A stretch of 64,000 nt of DNA, from assembly GCA_947179155.2 (NCBI GenBank), contig OX359264.1, positions 50,231,702 through 50,295,701 of the forward strand. Direction: 5' to 3'. This stretch comes from Hedera helix. Taxonomy: Eukaryota > Streptophyta > Magnoliopsida > Apiales > Araliaceae. Under the pieces are notes generated by a model that saw only the letters and a program-made list of their open reading frames with translations, did not search any database and was not told the origin of the DNA. The translations under genes and the position numbers were made by a program. Of this stretch, positions 35,746-49,625 are shown one piece after another. Numbering within the stretch: position 1 is the stretch's first letter; each line of letters begins with the position of its first letter.

Positions 35746-35896
35746 TTTTTTTTTTTTTGCTAAATTAAAATTTTTATTAAAAGAAAAGGAAGAAAAACAA
35801 GATAGAGGGACCCCAAAAACATATTGCATAGACTTCAGAGGGCATACCCTGTGAAGCCATGGCAATACACATTCTAGAGAACTAGATGTCTAAACC
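35746..35896 (-). mobile_element. 5'-truncated LINE tail, minus strand
   Basis: A T run followed by gctaaattaaaatttttatt is the complement of a LINE 3' end with poly-A. The flanks CTACTGTCACT (35735-35745) and CTACTGTAACT (35897-35907) are a target duplication with one mismatch. Copy 1 (13240-13270) lacks it. Only about 150 bp remain, with no RT. Confidence 0.7.
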
Positions 35897-37670
35897 CTAC
35901 TGTAACTGTACTTTACTTATCTCTAACTAGTTAGTTCAACCCTTCGATTTATATCATCTCATTTTTAAAACGTGGGTAACGTTTAGAATAAAATTAAATT
36001 GATAAAAAAGTCGGCCGCATGTTTGTATGAAAATGATGTTGCTACAACTTTTTGCAGCCTGTCCAAAATTGAAACTTTCAAATCTCTACCTTTTTTGTTA
36101 AAACCGGATTAAGTTATATGTTTATTGATTATCATGTATAGCATTATCATCTTAGGGTCTATTCTAGGATGGATATGATATACTGGATTAGGGTTTGTCC
36201 CAAATCTTTTGTTCTCCTTTGTTTTTTTTAATACAAGTTTAATTTAACCACACAAAAAAATACCTTTTCTTTTTTTTTTCATTTTTGTGACTAGGAAATG
36301 TAGGGCTTTATATATAAATTAAGCCATAAAGGTCAATTTTTTCGTCCACTTTCTTTCTTTTGTCAATTTTTAATTGCCGTGCAAGAAATTGTGGGGAGAG
36401 GCGAAAAGTTTTTTGCACCGCTCCTGAGCTCATGCCACGACCAAATGGATCGCCCGGACTAAGAAAGTCCTGCATACATACTAGAGTAAATAATTGTTGC
36501 CGAGCAACAAAAATAAATCATAATGCCAAAAAAATAATATTGAAAAGTCAATGACACGTGTGGAATTATAGTTTATGTTTTGAATAACTCCACAGTGGAA
36601 GGATATTTATATTACTATAAATATAAATAAATTTTATAATCAATGTCAATAATTATTCAATTGCAATATTTACGAGTGATAATATTACAAGAACAATAAA
36701 CGTCACAATAAAGTTGATTGAATGAATGCCTCACAATAATAAGAAAGTACAGACTATTATAGTATCAGTACTCGTCTCACGATAAAAAGGAAAGAAACCC
36801 ACAAACTTCCAGTATTCTAAATTAATGGAACATGAGATCTAGATCGATGTCCTCATGATTCAGTTTTAAGCACCATGCAATATCTCATTAGCACATGAAA
36901 TTATAGTTACATGCATGTTTTTGAAACAAAAATATAGTTAAATGTGGGGATTCTGATAACAAAATAATACAAAAAAGTAGCAATATATTTTGTCAATTTG
37001 TGTATTTAATATATTCAGTTTTGCAACCGCAGAATATCCCACTACTAATTGGTAAGATGTCTTGAGAAAAAAAATAAAGAAAAACTCCTTCCTCCGTCGG
37101 AAATTGCAGAAGTATTCTCTAAATTTGTCTGGATTCAATGCTCTCAAAATTATACAGAGGTCGTGTGCGTGTGCAAGTAAATAGCTATGCATGAATAAAA
37201 TATAATAACGCTTAAATGCACTTATGATAGTTCAAGGTTATATAGATGGTATTTCATGTATTAAAATTCTTCTAATTTTGATGAAACACTTGCCATTAAT
37301 TTTTTAAGTTTTAGAAGATTTTGTTAATTTTTGAAGTTTGAAAAGGTCATACTTAATTCTCTCAAAACCATAGCCGCCCCACCGGCGCGTCAAACTTTGA
37401 TTGTTTTAATAAAATTAATTTTTAATTTATTACTCTTATTATTATCATCATATTCTTTTTTATCATTTTGCCCTATAAATAAGTGTTATGCAATTTCGTT
37501 AGTTGCAAATACTTTTCTTTTACTATTTTAAATGCGTTTTTTTTATTACCAAACATAAATTACATCTACAAAATTGCTAATAAGTAACTAAGCAAGAATA
37601 ATAATATTTATTTTTTTTATCAAATCTCAAATACCGACTTATAAAAGATCCGCGGTGTCCGAGAAATGAA

Positions 37671-37885
37671 TGTTTTTTTTTTTTTTTTTTGCTAAATTAA
37701 ATTTTGTATTAAAAGAAAACAAAGTACATAGGCAAAGGGGCATACCCCACATTAAAAAATGGTCAAGCCAAGGAACAAACAGAACAACAAACTGCCAAAC
37801 AAAGAAACATTTGTAAGCCACCCAAAGTATACCACGTTCAGACCCAAAGCATCAAGGAAAGCGGGAGTCAAAGATACAGGACACC
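37671..37885 (-). mobile_element. Second 5'-truncated LINE tail, minus strand
   Basis: T20 is followed by gctaaattaaattttgtatta, the same 3' end as the fragment at 35746. It lies where copy 1 continues with unrelated sequence (14845-15060), so the insertion came with a deletion, or copy 1 gained sequence. The right boundary is approximate. Confidence 0.6.
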
Positions 37886-38319
37886 CCGATAGTGTATACA
37901 TGTACACTACATGTCCACTACATGTCCGGATGCTCTGGGTATTAGGTTAATATTCCGATTTAATTAACACCCTAGAATTAATTGCTCAAACAATTATGTG
38001 AATGTGTGTGTCGACTGTGCGAGAGATAATTGAATTGTATGCCATTGTTAATTTGGCCGACACGAGCCGAAAGTATACTTGTTGAAAAAAGGCCGTAATG
38101 TAGATGCCGATATCTAAACTAACACTAGATGGCAAAGGGAGGAGAGTTGATCAAGAGTCCCACTATACTCCCCCAGTCCCCATCATACAAGGTCGTACCA
38201 ACTTTATTTAAGACATAGAGGATACTAGTGGGATCAGCCAAATAAAAGTGAAACTGTAAACTTAGACTTTTTAGCTTAAATGTGATTAGGTTAATAAGTG
38301 AAGTTGAATGTATGAATCA

Positions 38320-38925
38320 ACTGCCGTGGAGAATTGGAGAGTTCGTGCATCGCATGCATGCGTGCACAAAAAACATTAATACACATGTTTAGAATTTAAA
38401 TTGACTTAAAAACTTAAAACTATTAGATTACCCATTCATGTGTATTAGTCATTTAATTTTTTATTATTTCTCCGATGTGACATTTTAACTCACTTATAAT
38501 ATCATAATAATTTTTTTCGCACAAGTGAGTTCATCACAGTAAGAGTTCTCTCTCACACGACTCTTCAATCACCACAGGCCAATTCATAACTAATTATTTT
38601 GGATCATTTTTCTGTATCGATAGTCAATTTCCAAAAAAAAATTGAACATCTTCTCCCATAGTATATCTTTTTGAACATGTTCACTAGCCTGAGATTAATT
38701 TTTCGTAGAATTTTGAGACCAATTATTGGTGGAAGATTAATTGAGGAACTCGCACGTCACGTGAACGTACACAAGGAAGTACACATTTTGGAACCCAACT
38801 TGACCAAAAAACTTACGTTATTAAACCTTAGGCTTACTCATTTATATTAATTTCTTACTCTTTTATTATTTCTCTGACGCAAGACTTTAACTCATTTGTA
38901 ATATCTTAACATTAACGACTAACAT
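38320..38925 (-). mobile_element. TRIM, copy 2
   Basis: Same layout as 15462-16061. The PBS region has decayed (gagaccaatt for gataccaatt at 38715) and the left LTR end is blurred (atcataataa). Confidence 0.65.
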
Positions 38926-41280
38926 ATAAAGTATATTAGTTTTTTAGATATTGAGATTATGTTGCCCTAATATTTAGTTCTTATTATTCTATCGAATCAA
39001 AGTGGTAAGTTGGTGGGTAGGATTTGCTTGATTTTATCTCTATTGTTATTAATAAAATTGAAACCCAAAAAAATAATAATAAATGTAATAATTACTCAAA
39101 ACTCACGAGCCAAGATCCTACTCCCAAATCTTATAAACAAGTATAAAACGTTTCCCATTCTTGCAATACTTTGATCGGTCGGGGTAGAGAGTCGCAAGCT
39201 TTGGGGTACCACCAAGGAAATGCCATATATAATCTATCTAGTGTGGTTCTGATCAGGACTAGGCCGTTAATATACTAGAAATTTTTGGGGTTTAAATGTA
39301 AAATGGCATCAAATCATTCTTTTTTTAAAGATCGTGGTAAAGTCTGTTCACGCTTCACTTCACTCGCTCTCATTCATATATATATATATATATATAATGT
39401 CTCGTACATAAAAAATTGTGTAACATTAGAGGAGGTCCGGGAGGATTTCATGCAAGGGGTAGTCGATTTTAAGCTGTCTATTTCAAATGATATTTTTTAT
39501 ACAAATATAATTTAATTATAAAATCTGCTATATAAATACCAAAATATGTAAATGTGTAAATTTTTATATTAATTTATACACACATTTTTGAAGTACCGCG
39601 TGGTACTAAAATTCTAAAATGGAATATAAAGTGAAAGATTGAGAACATATAATATTCTAATAGATCATAAAAATAATAAGTTAATTTTTTGAATTTTAAA
39701 TTCACATATATGAGCCGAATATTCATAGCACAGATATATAGACACACATACACATATGCTCCCTCCTTTATAAAATTAAAAGTATTTAAAAAAGTTATGA
39801 GAAAATTAATTTTATTTTTTAGATAAATCCCTAACATTGCCAAAAATGTAATAATAATATAATAATGGCGGCATATTATTATTCAACTTAATTTTTTAAA
39901 TATATCCTTAACATTACTAAAATTATAATAATGGCGGCATAATATTATCCAGATTTAACTAAGATATATAAGTGAGGATATACTATTATAAATTTGATGT
40001 CACTTTTGAATTTATATATATATAATTATAATTTATGAATAAATTAAAAAATATTTTTTTTTAATTTTGAAAGGGATGAAAACATATACTCACAAATGCT
40101 TGATTAGGGGTGAGAAAAAAAATCCCAAAATTATAATTAATAGAAAAGTCAATAAATTGAAACCAAAAAATTGAAATGCATATTTAGTTATAACAACACT
40201 TATTATCGAAAATAACACTAAATAAGCCGATTGAACTGTACCAAGATATATATATATATATATATAGACACACGTGTATATATTTGATAAAATTTTAGTA
40301 TATGATTATTAATTTAATTAATAATAAAAAATATATTTATGAATGAATTAATTGTTTACATGTGTTACTAGCTTTTTAATTGTTTAAATAATTTTTTTTT
40401 AATTGTTCATATCATATATGTATAACAAACTTGTAGGGAGTGTTCATAATTCTTTTTTATATAATATAATGTTGCTTATAAATTTTAATAATTTTATAAA
40501 AGTATTACTAATAATATTAATAGTGAGCAGTAGTTGTGTTTTGAATTTTTAAATTCTTTTTATTATTAGGTTATTTAATTTATTTATTTTTTTTAAAAAG
40601 CATATTAATCAAAAAAAAGTTATCATAAAATATTAACTAAAATTATTGATAACCAAACTATTTAATTAATCGTAATTATAATTATTTCTATAATATTAAT
40701 CACATTTTAAGATTTAGTTACAATTATATCTTGTAATCTTATTAAACCGGGCAATGCTGACTTGATTCTGTGTTGGTATTTGCAAGGAAGTCTACATCTT
40801 TTGCATGTGGATGGCGAGTAACTGTGTATGTGCTGTAAATATCAAACATGTCAGTGGAGCTTAGTCCGTATATAGTGTATGTATTAGAAAGCATGCAAAC
40901 AAGGTCAGTACTTTTTCTTGATTGATTGATTGAATGTCAAATAATGAACTTGTAGGCCGGAAAAAAACAGAAATGACATCCAAAATATCTACCACAATCT
41001 AATCAATTCTCTTTTTCTTCTGTTTCCAATTATATTTATTATGAATTAAAAATGGCATACACCTCTATATTATTTAAAATAAAATAAATAATGGAAATTA
41101 AAAATTAAAAATTAAGATCAATTATAATTAATAGTTAATGTTTAATTAATTAAAAATATTTACTATTAATAACAGCATATCTCAATAAAAAAAATTAAAC
41201 CCTAAATATAAAATCAGAAAATTCAAATGATGACAACGTCATCTAATTATAATATTGATTAGGAGATTCATTAATTATAA

Positions 41281-41518
41281 GGTCCGCTTAATGTGTGTCT
41301 TAATGTGTGCCTTAAGGGCATACATTAAGCGCAGAAAATAAGAGATGGATCTTATTAAATATTATTTATTTATATATTTGCATTGAATTCAATAAATAGA
41401 GTCCACTAGTATATTATTTTTTTGTACATTGAATTCAATGCAAATACATAAACAAATAATATTATACATTAAATTCCGCGCATAACATGTGTCCTAAGGA
41501 CACATTCTAAGAAAATCC
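41281..41518. mobile_element. 238-bp Mutator-like MITE with 10-bp TSD
   Basis: It is flanked by TTAATTATAA on both sides (41271-41280 and 41519-41528). The ends are imperfect inverted repeats (ggtccgcttaatgtgtg against ggattttcttagaatgtg), with a second inner pair (aatgtgtgccttaagggca). A 9-10-bp duplication points to Mutator. The interior contains an inverted attgaattcaat pair. Confidence 0.7.
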
Positions 41519-41692
41519 TTAATTATAAAATAGTGTCTATTTTTTAGAGTCATTTGTTAAGTTATATTTAAAGTTTGACTTTATAATCACTGTCCGTTAT
41601 TAATAGTAAGAGATATTTTAATTTTATTTAAAAATTTATTATTAATAATAACGAACGTCAATTTTAATTTTTAATATATGTTATGAATCATA

Positions 41693-41695
<3 letters not shown>

Positions 41696-41751
<56 letters not shown>
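41696..41751. repeat. (TA)n microsatellite, about 28 units
   Basis: An uninterrupted TA run. Confidence 0.95.
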
Positions 41752-41754
<3 letters not shown>

Positions 41755-42034
41755 AAATGTTGAGTAACCAAACTGAATTGTGAAAAGAAGACCATTATTC
41801 AGTAAAGTTAAGAGGATGTTATATAAATTACCCATAAATCTGCTTAACAATCATATTAATTTAATCACAAAAATAAAATAATTGTTATAATTCTTTATAA
41901 AAACTCATTGTTATTAGTTGGCGTTTCATTTCAGGCAGGTGGTTTTGATTAAATTATTGATTACAACTAATTCTCACGCACAAAATTAAAAATAAATGTT
42001 GAATAGAAGAAACAATCAAAGATATTTTCTTTTG

Positions 42035-42230
42035 TCTTTTTGATAAAAGTCCACAAAAGGACAAATTTTATTAATTAAGAAGCCTCAACAGCAATCAACG
42101 GCATAATACTAGGATGACTCTCATTTACCCAGCAAGTTAGACAATTAATAATGAACACTATCTGATTGCACTAGTGATTAAACTTACCCCTCTCGAAATG
42201 GGACTGTAAAGAAATACATAGTCAAATGTG
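42035..42230 (-). mobile_element. Possible LINE/SINE tail
   Basis: The complement of tctttttgataaaagtccac resembles the 3' end of plant non-LTR elements. There is no poly-A or target duplication, so the support is weak. Confidence 0.25.
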
Positions 42231-42385
42231 ATAATGAATCACATAATTTTTAAATTTAAATATATTTTATAATAATTTTTAAAAACTAAATTAAATCTTA
42301 TAATTTAATATTTATATTTTGTTATCTCAAACAAAATTTTACGCGACTAGTATAAGTGGGACAACATATTCTTTGGCTCTTGACT

Positions 42386-42388
<3 letters not shown>

Positions 42389-42437
<49 letters not shown>
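42389..42437. repeat. (AT)n microsatellite
   Basis: An AT run with one break (tt at 42426). Confidence 0.9.
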
Positions 42438-42438
<1 letters not shown>

Positions 42439-43693
42439 GTGGTCCATTAAACCTCAGCTACCGTGACTATACAGATACATGTGTTGTTACCAGCTAGTTT
42501 CAACTTTTTGATTCATAATTATAATATAGCATTTTTATCATTTCTAAAACGTGGGTAACGCTTAATATAACTTTCAAGACTAAGACCACAAGTTTAACTA
42601 TCTAAGACGGCAAGGAAATGATGGTGCTACGACTTTTTGTGGCCTCTCGATCCTCTCCAAATATCCCTCTTTCTCTCTCAACTTTTTGTGGGTAGAAATT
42701 TGAGTAGGACTTTCTTGGGTGTTAGTTGCCGTGCAAGTTTGCTCAATTTTTTCGACCTGCATGTTTTTATGTTATGGTTATATTTAAATCGTAGATTTAC
42801 AGATAAAAATGAAACGACTCATATTTACATTATGTTTAAATTGTACTTATAGATTGAATATTTTATGATTTAATAGTAATTTTTTGGAAATTAGACTTTA
42901 TTACGATTTAATTTGACTTAACCCGACATCAAAGGATTTGCTTAAATTCGACTTGATTCCATTTGATTCAAATCGAGTTTTTTTTAACGAATCAAGCTTA
43001 AATTAATTTATTTGTATTTTAATTGAACGAATTAAATTGAAACTACGTTATGTTAAACTTGAGATCAACTTAGGTAAACTCTTTTAACTTTGATTTAAAT
43101 AATATTTAATTAATTACGGTTATGGTCCAAGGAGTGACGGCCGGGTGGCCCATGGATTTTTTCATATTTCTCTTCTTCTTCTTTTTCATTAACCTTCTTA
43201 TCTGTTTAATTAATTTAATTTATTCTTCAAAAACTAATATTAAATATTATAAATTTTAAAAATAAACCAACACAATATAAATCACCCACAATCTAGTCAA
43301 TTCTCTTTTCCGTACCTATCTACTGGAGAACTGTCCGACTGTCGATGGGAAAACAATCCAACAACAAATAAGTCTGTCGACATTAGATAATTACTTTTCT
43401 ATAGTGACGCGAAAAAGTTATTGGTTTCTTTTATATTATCTTTGTTTTAAATTATAAAAAAATATATTAATTTTTAAAACTTTATTTAATTTGAGATATT
43501 TTATAATTTATTAAAAAATATAAAATAATAGATTACAATGAAAAATATTTTTTATATAATTTACAATATTAATTATTGTATTAACTAAAATTAATGTCAA
43601 TTTTGAATTTAAAATATCTTAAATCGACTTAAAAAAATCAACAATCATCATATATATTTGAACTGAGAGAGTAATATGTAAAATATTAAATAT

Positions 43694-43985
43694 TTCCTCC
43701 GTTCTTTTTTATTTGACGTTTTAAGAGAAAATATAAATATTAAAAAATAAAATTATTATTTTGTCTGACTGATCAAAATTATTATAAAATCTCAATATTA
43801 TCTTTTTAAAATTTATTGAAAAAGATAAAAAAAAATAATAATAAAAAAAAAAAACAACTTAGTATTTATTATACGGATAATATAGAAAATTAAGTCATTA
43901 ATATTTTTTTTAAATTTATAAATGATAAATAAAAAAGAATAAATTTTATTCTCTAAAATGATAAATAAAAAAGAACGAGTGAAGT
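43694..43985. mobile_element. Third Stowaway-like MITE of the same family
   Basis: It has left end TTCCTCCGTTCTTTTTTATTTGACG and a decayed right end aaaaaagaacgagtgaag. The interior resembles 12129-12401 and 34657-34931. Confidence 0.55.
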
Positions 43986-44044
43986 ATTACATAGGAGACT
44001 GGAAAAAATTGGAGGGAAGAGTAATAGAGAAACTGAGAAACATC

Positions 44045-44830
44045 ACCTCCTTAATTGGGAAACTTTCAAATATCCCTCCTTCTCTCTCAACTTTTTGTGG
44101 GTAGAAATTTGAGTAGTCGTCCACTTTCTTTCTTGAGCGTTAGTTGCCGTGCAAGTTTTCTCATTTTTTCAAAGTGCATGTTTGAAAATAAAATGACTCA
44201 TATTTGTTAAACTAAAAAAATGTGCTTGATGTTTTATTAAAATAAAATAAATTATTCTTACTTTTGACAAATATGTGAATTATATTTCTGGTCATAAATA
44301 AGATTTGATTTGACTCATCACTTCATTCGTCATTTTATTTTTTATTCTATTTTATTTTCTTAATTTAAAAATAGCATTAAAGGCTTGAAATAACTCTTGG
44401 TGAATATGTTGACTCGCTTAAGTCTGACTTGACTCGATCCAACATACTTTTTACGATTTAGTCTTAAAAAAGTGAGTTAAATTGACATGTATATAAAATT
44501 TCAGGACTACTATTAATAGTAACTTTAGTAATGATCATTTAAGTGAATTTGTTTACATTAAAATAACTCAAGAAAATATATTAGGACAGTAGTTAAATAT
44601 TTTATAATTCAATAGTGACCTTTTGGATGAGTACAAAATGGATTAAGAAGAACCAAAAAAATACTATTAAAATTAGACCTTGTTACGATTTAATTTGACT
44701 TAACCCGACATCAAAGGACTTGCTTAAATCCAACTTGATTTGATTCAATTCAAATCGAGTTTTCTTAGTGAATCAAACTTAAAAGTAATTTATTTGTATT
44801 TTAACTGAATGAGTTACATTGCTAATCAAG
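44045..44830 (+). repeat. Third partial copy of the duplicated segment
   Basis: tctctcaactttttgtgggtagaaatttgagtag (44081) recurs from 20809 and 42676. The block 44600-44830 matches 28921-29130 and 42868-43060. The two ends of the unit are kept and the middle differs. Confidence 0.7.
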
Positions 44831-46050
44831 AACAAAATAAAAAAATAATTCATCTTTTACAACAAAATTCCAACACAAGAAGGTGAGACATATTTGGAGG
44901 TTGAATAAGATGAAGAGTTTGTCTATTTTGTAATTACGGGCATCATCATGATGAATCAGATCTAAACAAAAAAGAAAGGAAAAAATATAGATCTAAGATG
45001 ATTTGAATATGGATTATTAATTTTTATCAAGTTAGGGTTACTTTGGATATGGGTTAAAGTTAGAAAATATGATGAAATTAGAGGTTAGGTTGTTCTGGAT
45101 TTGGGTGAATATGAAGGAGATTAAGGAGAAGTCATCCATTTCTTAACGAAAGTGCTCTGTATCATTGATCAATGTGTCTTATTGCTAGCAAAATGCAAAT
45201 CTTTTAACAGAGAAGGATGGTTACAGTCAAAGCGCTTTGAAACATAAAGAAGGTAGAAAATAAAGGACCTATCAAACAATAGAGGGTAGAAGATGAAGGA
45301 CCATGTCTTCCACAAAAAACATAGATTTTAGGCTACGTACGCAAAATCTGGTTGAAAAAGACTATCAGTTTGTTTTCATTTAGTTTTGGTTTTGGTTTTG
45401 TTAATTCTTAATTTCCTTTTTGTTTGTTATTTTACTTTTTTCCCTTTTAATTAATCTAATAATATAATTCTTTTTCTAAGGTTATATATATAACTTTATT
45501 TATTGTTTGAAGTAATATTTTTATTTTAAAAAAAATAATTCCAAATAACTAATTAAAGTAAATCCGATAACAATACATAATATGAAATAATTAAAAGATA
45601 AGGATAAAATAGAAATTGGGACGGAAAATTTGGACTCGGGAGAATATGAAGATGATACTGTTTCGACTTTAGGTCTGTTATTTTTTTCTCTATCTCATTT
45701 ATTATTATCTCACTTTATATATTAGTGTCAAATAGTAATATTTAACTATTAAAAATTTAACTATAAATAAGTAAAATAATTAAAGTACTTTTGATAAGAA
45801 TAGAGATTTAATATGAGGCAGAAAATTTGGACTCGATTGATTGTATCCTAAGCTTTAGCCGACAAGGATCTTAGAACGTAGATATGCCATGAATGGATAA
45901 GATGAGTGCAGACTTGTCTTATCTTAGTTTATACTTCCGTCTCTGTATCTGAAGATGAAACTGTCATGCATGCATATTGCATGTAACAACGTGCCGACTT
46001 CTAAAGTAAGACTGAATGGCAGTGGCCTGTGGTTGGAGTTAAAGGCTCTC
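44831..46050. other. Intergenic, no gene recognised
   Basis: Between 44870 and 45330 the sequence is purine-rich with no frame. 45840-45915 (agctttagccgacaaggatcttaga) matches 62625-62690, another remnant of the dispersed repeat. I see no gene. Confidence 0.4.
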
Positions 46051-46052
46051 AT

Positions 46053-46214
46053 TAATTACCCCCCGTCTCTCAAGAATATTAATTGTACAAAATTAATTAA
46101 TTCCTTCGATAGCAAAAAGACAAAAGGCTCAAGTAATTACCCCCCATCTCTCAAGAATATTAATTGTACAAAATTAATTAATTCTTTCAATAGCAAAAAG
46201 ACAAACGACAAAAA
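46053..46214. repeat. Tandem duplication, 81-bp unit, two copies
   Basis: taattaccccccgtctctcaag.. starts at 46053 and again at 46134 with few changes. As 81 is a multiple of three, it creates a repeated peptide in the ORF at 45955-46230, but I see no other sign of a gene. Confidence 0.85.
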
Positions 46215-49200
46215 AGACAAAAGGCTCTAAGTTGTGTAAAATGTCGGGGAAAATTATTTGCAAAAATGGAAGATACAAGAGAAATAGGGAGAAAGATCTA
46301 CTTATAAAATAAATATAATTATGTAAATTTAGGATTATGGGTGTGAATTTAGCATTTTTTAATATAAATGCGATATGATTGAGAATATAAAATTTGATTG
46401 TCGAGAATTTGGAGTTCATATTATGGTAAAGATAAGACAATGTTGTAATTCTTGTTCAAAAAAATATTGAACGCGTTCGACTTATTGGTTCGTTCGATCT
46501 GATAGCATTCATTAGTCACTCGTTCAATTGTCTCTCAAAAACACGGTCGAGAAATGTAAGATGTCGAATTTTATGAAATATAAATTAAATTTTTCTTTAT
46601 ATATTCTCTTCTGAAAACTGTAAATGCATAAATTGATAAAAATAAAAAATAAAAAATATTTGTACAAATTTTATCTTGTTGAAAAATTTTCGTTTTGTTG
46701 AGGAATATTCATTCTGTCGGAGAATATTCAATTCGTACGACGGCGCCGAAATAACCAAATATTGGTAGACCCCCACTACGAATTATTGTCGGATATAAAA
46801 AGCGACATAACGTAACCTTTCTAAATAAATATAGTCAACGGTACTATCACTTTTAACTGTTAAAATAACCGGTGGTAAAAGAATAGTACCACACGGTATT
46901 GCACAGTAGCACACGGTATTGCACAGTATTTCATATTATTGAACTGATAAATTGGCTATTGTATTATATTAACTTTATTGAACCAATAATTGCCACATGC
47001 ATAATAATTTATATTATTAAGCTGATAATTGTCACAGTAGTATATGCACAATAATTCACATTACTGAATAAATAATTGTCATTACACAGTAACCTGCTTA
47101 TTTATTTTCAACATTATTGTTATCTCTTTTATAATGTTGATTAAACTGTTGTATTCTATTATTAGTTAATTTATTTACTTATCTAACTCAGAAAGTCAAC
47201 TACACTGCATTTATAACAATTAGTCATAATAATGAATAATTGTAAATTATTGTTGAATAATTGAATTGATAAAGTTATTTGTTTTTATTATAATAAATTA
47301 TATAAAGTTATTTATTTTTATATATAAAGTTAATTGATTTATATAAAGTTAGTTGTTTTACATATAAAGATAAAATGAGTTGTATAGATTAAAAATGATC
47401 ATTAAATGAATGGTTTAGATTAAGGAAATCTTACAAGATGAAATGAGTGATATAGATTAAAGATGATCTTTAAATGAATGGTTTAGATTAAGAAAATCTT
47501 AAAAGATGAAATAAGTGGTATAGATTAAACATTATCTTGAAATATACAGTTTGGATTAAATTAGGAAATCTTGGTTTATGATAAGATTTTTTGCTATAAA
47601 TAGAGGCCTTAACTTAAGGATTTTTCATAAAAACTTCCTTGTTTTTCTTTCTTTCACTCTCCAAATATTTCTTTGTATAAGTTCTCTTTAAGTATGCTAA
47701 AGTTATCTTGAGTATTTGTGAAGATCTGTAAGTGTACGAATACTGACCAAGTAAGTCTTTTTATAAAAGTTATATAAGTAACCACACACATCACACGGTG
47801 TTCATAAATCTTCATTTAGAAGACTCATTTTGAAAAACTTTCTTTAGAAGATTTATTTTGAAATATTATCTTTTTCAAAAACTATATTGAAGTTATTCTA
47901 CTTTATTCTATTAAATCACTTTTGATAATTTCATACGAATTAGTATACACCATGAAATTATATATGGTAGTTACTAATTAAATTATAAAAATATAGGTTG
48001 ATCAACTTCATATCCAGTCACGTGTTAAAGTAAGCGATTCCATCTTTTTCATCTTCCACTATTCAAACTTACTACGGTAAGGGATTATTATTCTTTGATT
48101 CTAAAAAATAATATTGTTTCTTCCTTACTCGTAAGATGTGTCATTTATTTCCATGTATTAATTTATGGGAATAATCTGACTACGCGGACTACCGCATGTT
48201 TGGTGAATAACCTTTCTTATTCATTTGTAGGAATAACCTGACTACACGGACTACCGCATGTTTGGTGATTAACCTTTCGTATTCATTCCTTATTAGTTTT
48301 TTAGAATAACCTGACTACGCGGACTACCGCATGTTTGGTGAATTACTCTTCATATTTGTCTCTTATTTGTAAAATTTTCTGAAATGATTATATATTCTTT
48401 AATAGTTTGCACTTCATCTAATATCATTTCAATTGAGCCTTCCTATTTTTCTAAATCTTTCTATTGAACCTTAACCGTTATTCTGAACTGCGGATCTTGA
48501 ATATCATTCTTGAATTTGAGTCCACATCATATTAACAATTTGGACATTATTTGAATCTGCACAAAGAAAGATCATAAACTTTCGATATTTATTGATCATA
48601 CTGTTTCTTCTGATTCATCATGTAAGACCCCGAATTTTATGAAATATAAAATTTAATTTTTCTTCATATATATTTTCATGAAACAGTAAGTGGTTAAATT
48701 GATAAAGTTAAAAGTTAAGGATGTTATGTGTAAATTATATTATGTTGGACAATATTCGTTTGGTCGGGGAATATTCGTTCTGTCGGGGAATATTCGTACG
48801 ACGGCGCCGTACGAACCAATCATTGGTGGACCCCACAACGAATAATTGTCGGATATAGGAAATAACATAAATATTTTTTAAAATGGTCAATGGTACTATC
48901 ACTTTTAATTGCTAAAATATCCGGTGGTAAAAGAATAGTAATATACGGTATTACAAGTAACATACGGTATTGCACAGTAGCAAACGATATTGCACAGTAG
49001 CACACGGCATTGCACAGTATTTCGTATGATTAAACTGATAAAGTCGTTATCGTACAATATTTGACTTTATTGTCACATGCACAATAATTCATATTATTAA
49101 ACTGATAATTGTCAAAGTAGCATATGCACAGTAATTCACATTATTGAATCAATAATTGTCATGACACAGTAACGTATTCTTTCTTTTACATACTTTCTGC

Positions 49201-49393
49201 ATTATTGTTATCTCTATTATGGTATTATTTAAACAGTTGTATTTCATTAATTAATTGACTTGATATCTAACTCAGAGAGTCAACTACACTGTATTTATAA
49301 CAATTAGTCATAATAATGAATAAGTGTGAATTATTGTTGAATAATTGAATTGATAAAGTTATTTATTTATAATATAAAGTTAGGTGATATAAA

Positions 49394-49625
49394 ATGAATG
49401 GTATAGATTAAAGATAATATAGAATTTGAAATGGATGGTGTAGATTAAAAGATGATCTTTAAATGAATGGTTTAGATTAAGGAAATCTTAAAAGATGAAA
49501 TGAATGGTATAGATTAAAGATAATATAGAATTTGAAATGGATGGTGTAGATTAAAAGATGATCTTTAAATGAATGGTTTAGATTAAAGAAATCTTAAAAG
49601 ATGAAATGAATGGTATGGATTAAAC
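49394..49625 (+). repeat. 106-bp tandem repeat in U3 of copy B
   Basis: atgaatggtat.gattaaa starts at 49394, 49500 and 49606 with exact 106-bp spacing. The first two units are almost identical. It lies directly upstream of the TATA box, so it could act as an enhancer repeat. Copy A has shorter related units (47370-47560). Confidence 0.9.

Larger units (their letters stand above)
34320..43110 (+). repeat. Segmental duplication, copy 2
   Basis: It is collinear with 11760-29220 and in the same orientation. Differences are two LINE-tail insertions (35746 and 37675), a roughly 100-bp insertion near 36580, loss of the segment corresponding to 13830-13985, and a simple TA run where copy 1 has (TA)n(GA)n. 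Identity varies, from about 93% around 36290-36560 to much lower in AT-rich parts. No gene is visible in either copy. Confidence 0.8.

Noticed and set aside
14125..37192. Matching minus-strand ORFs 14125-14334 and 36938-37192 as a conserved gene
   Set aside because: They are the same AT-rich stretch in the two duplication copies. There is no start conservation, no wider gene context, and similarity is equal outside the ORF.
45955..46230. 91-codon ORF with a repeated 27-residue block
   Set aside because: The repeat is an 81-bp DNA duplication; there is no other coding evidence, and the flanks are dispersed repeats.
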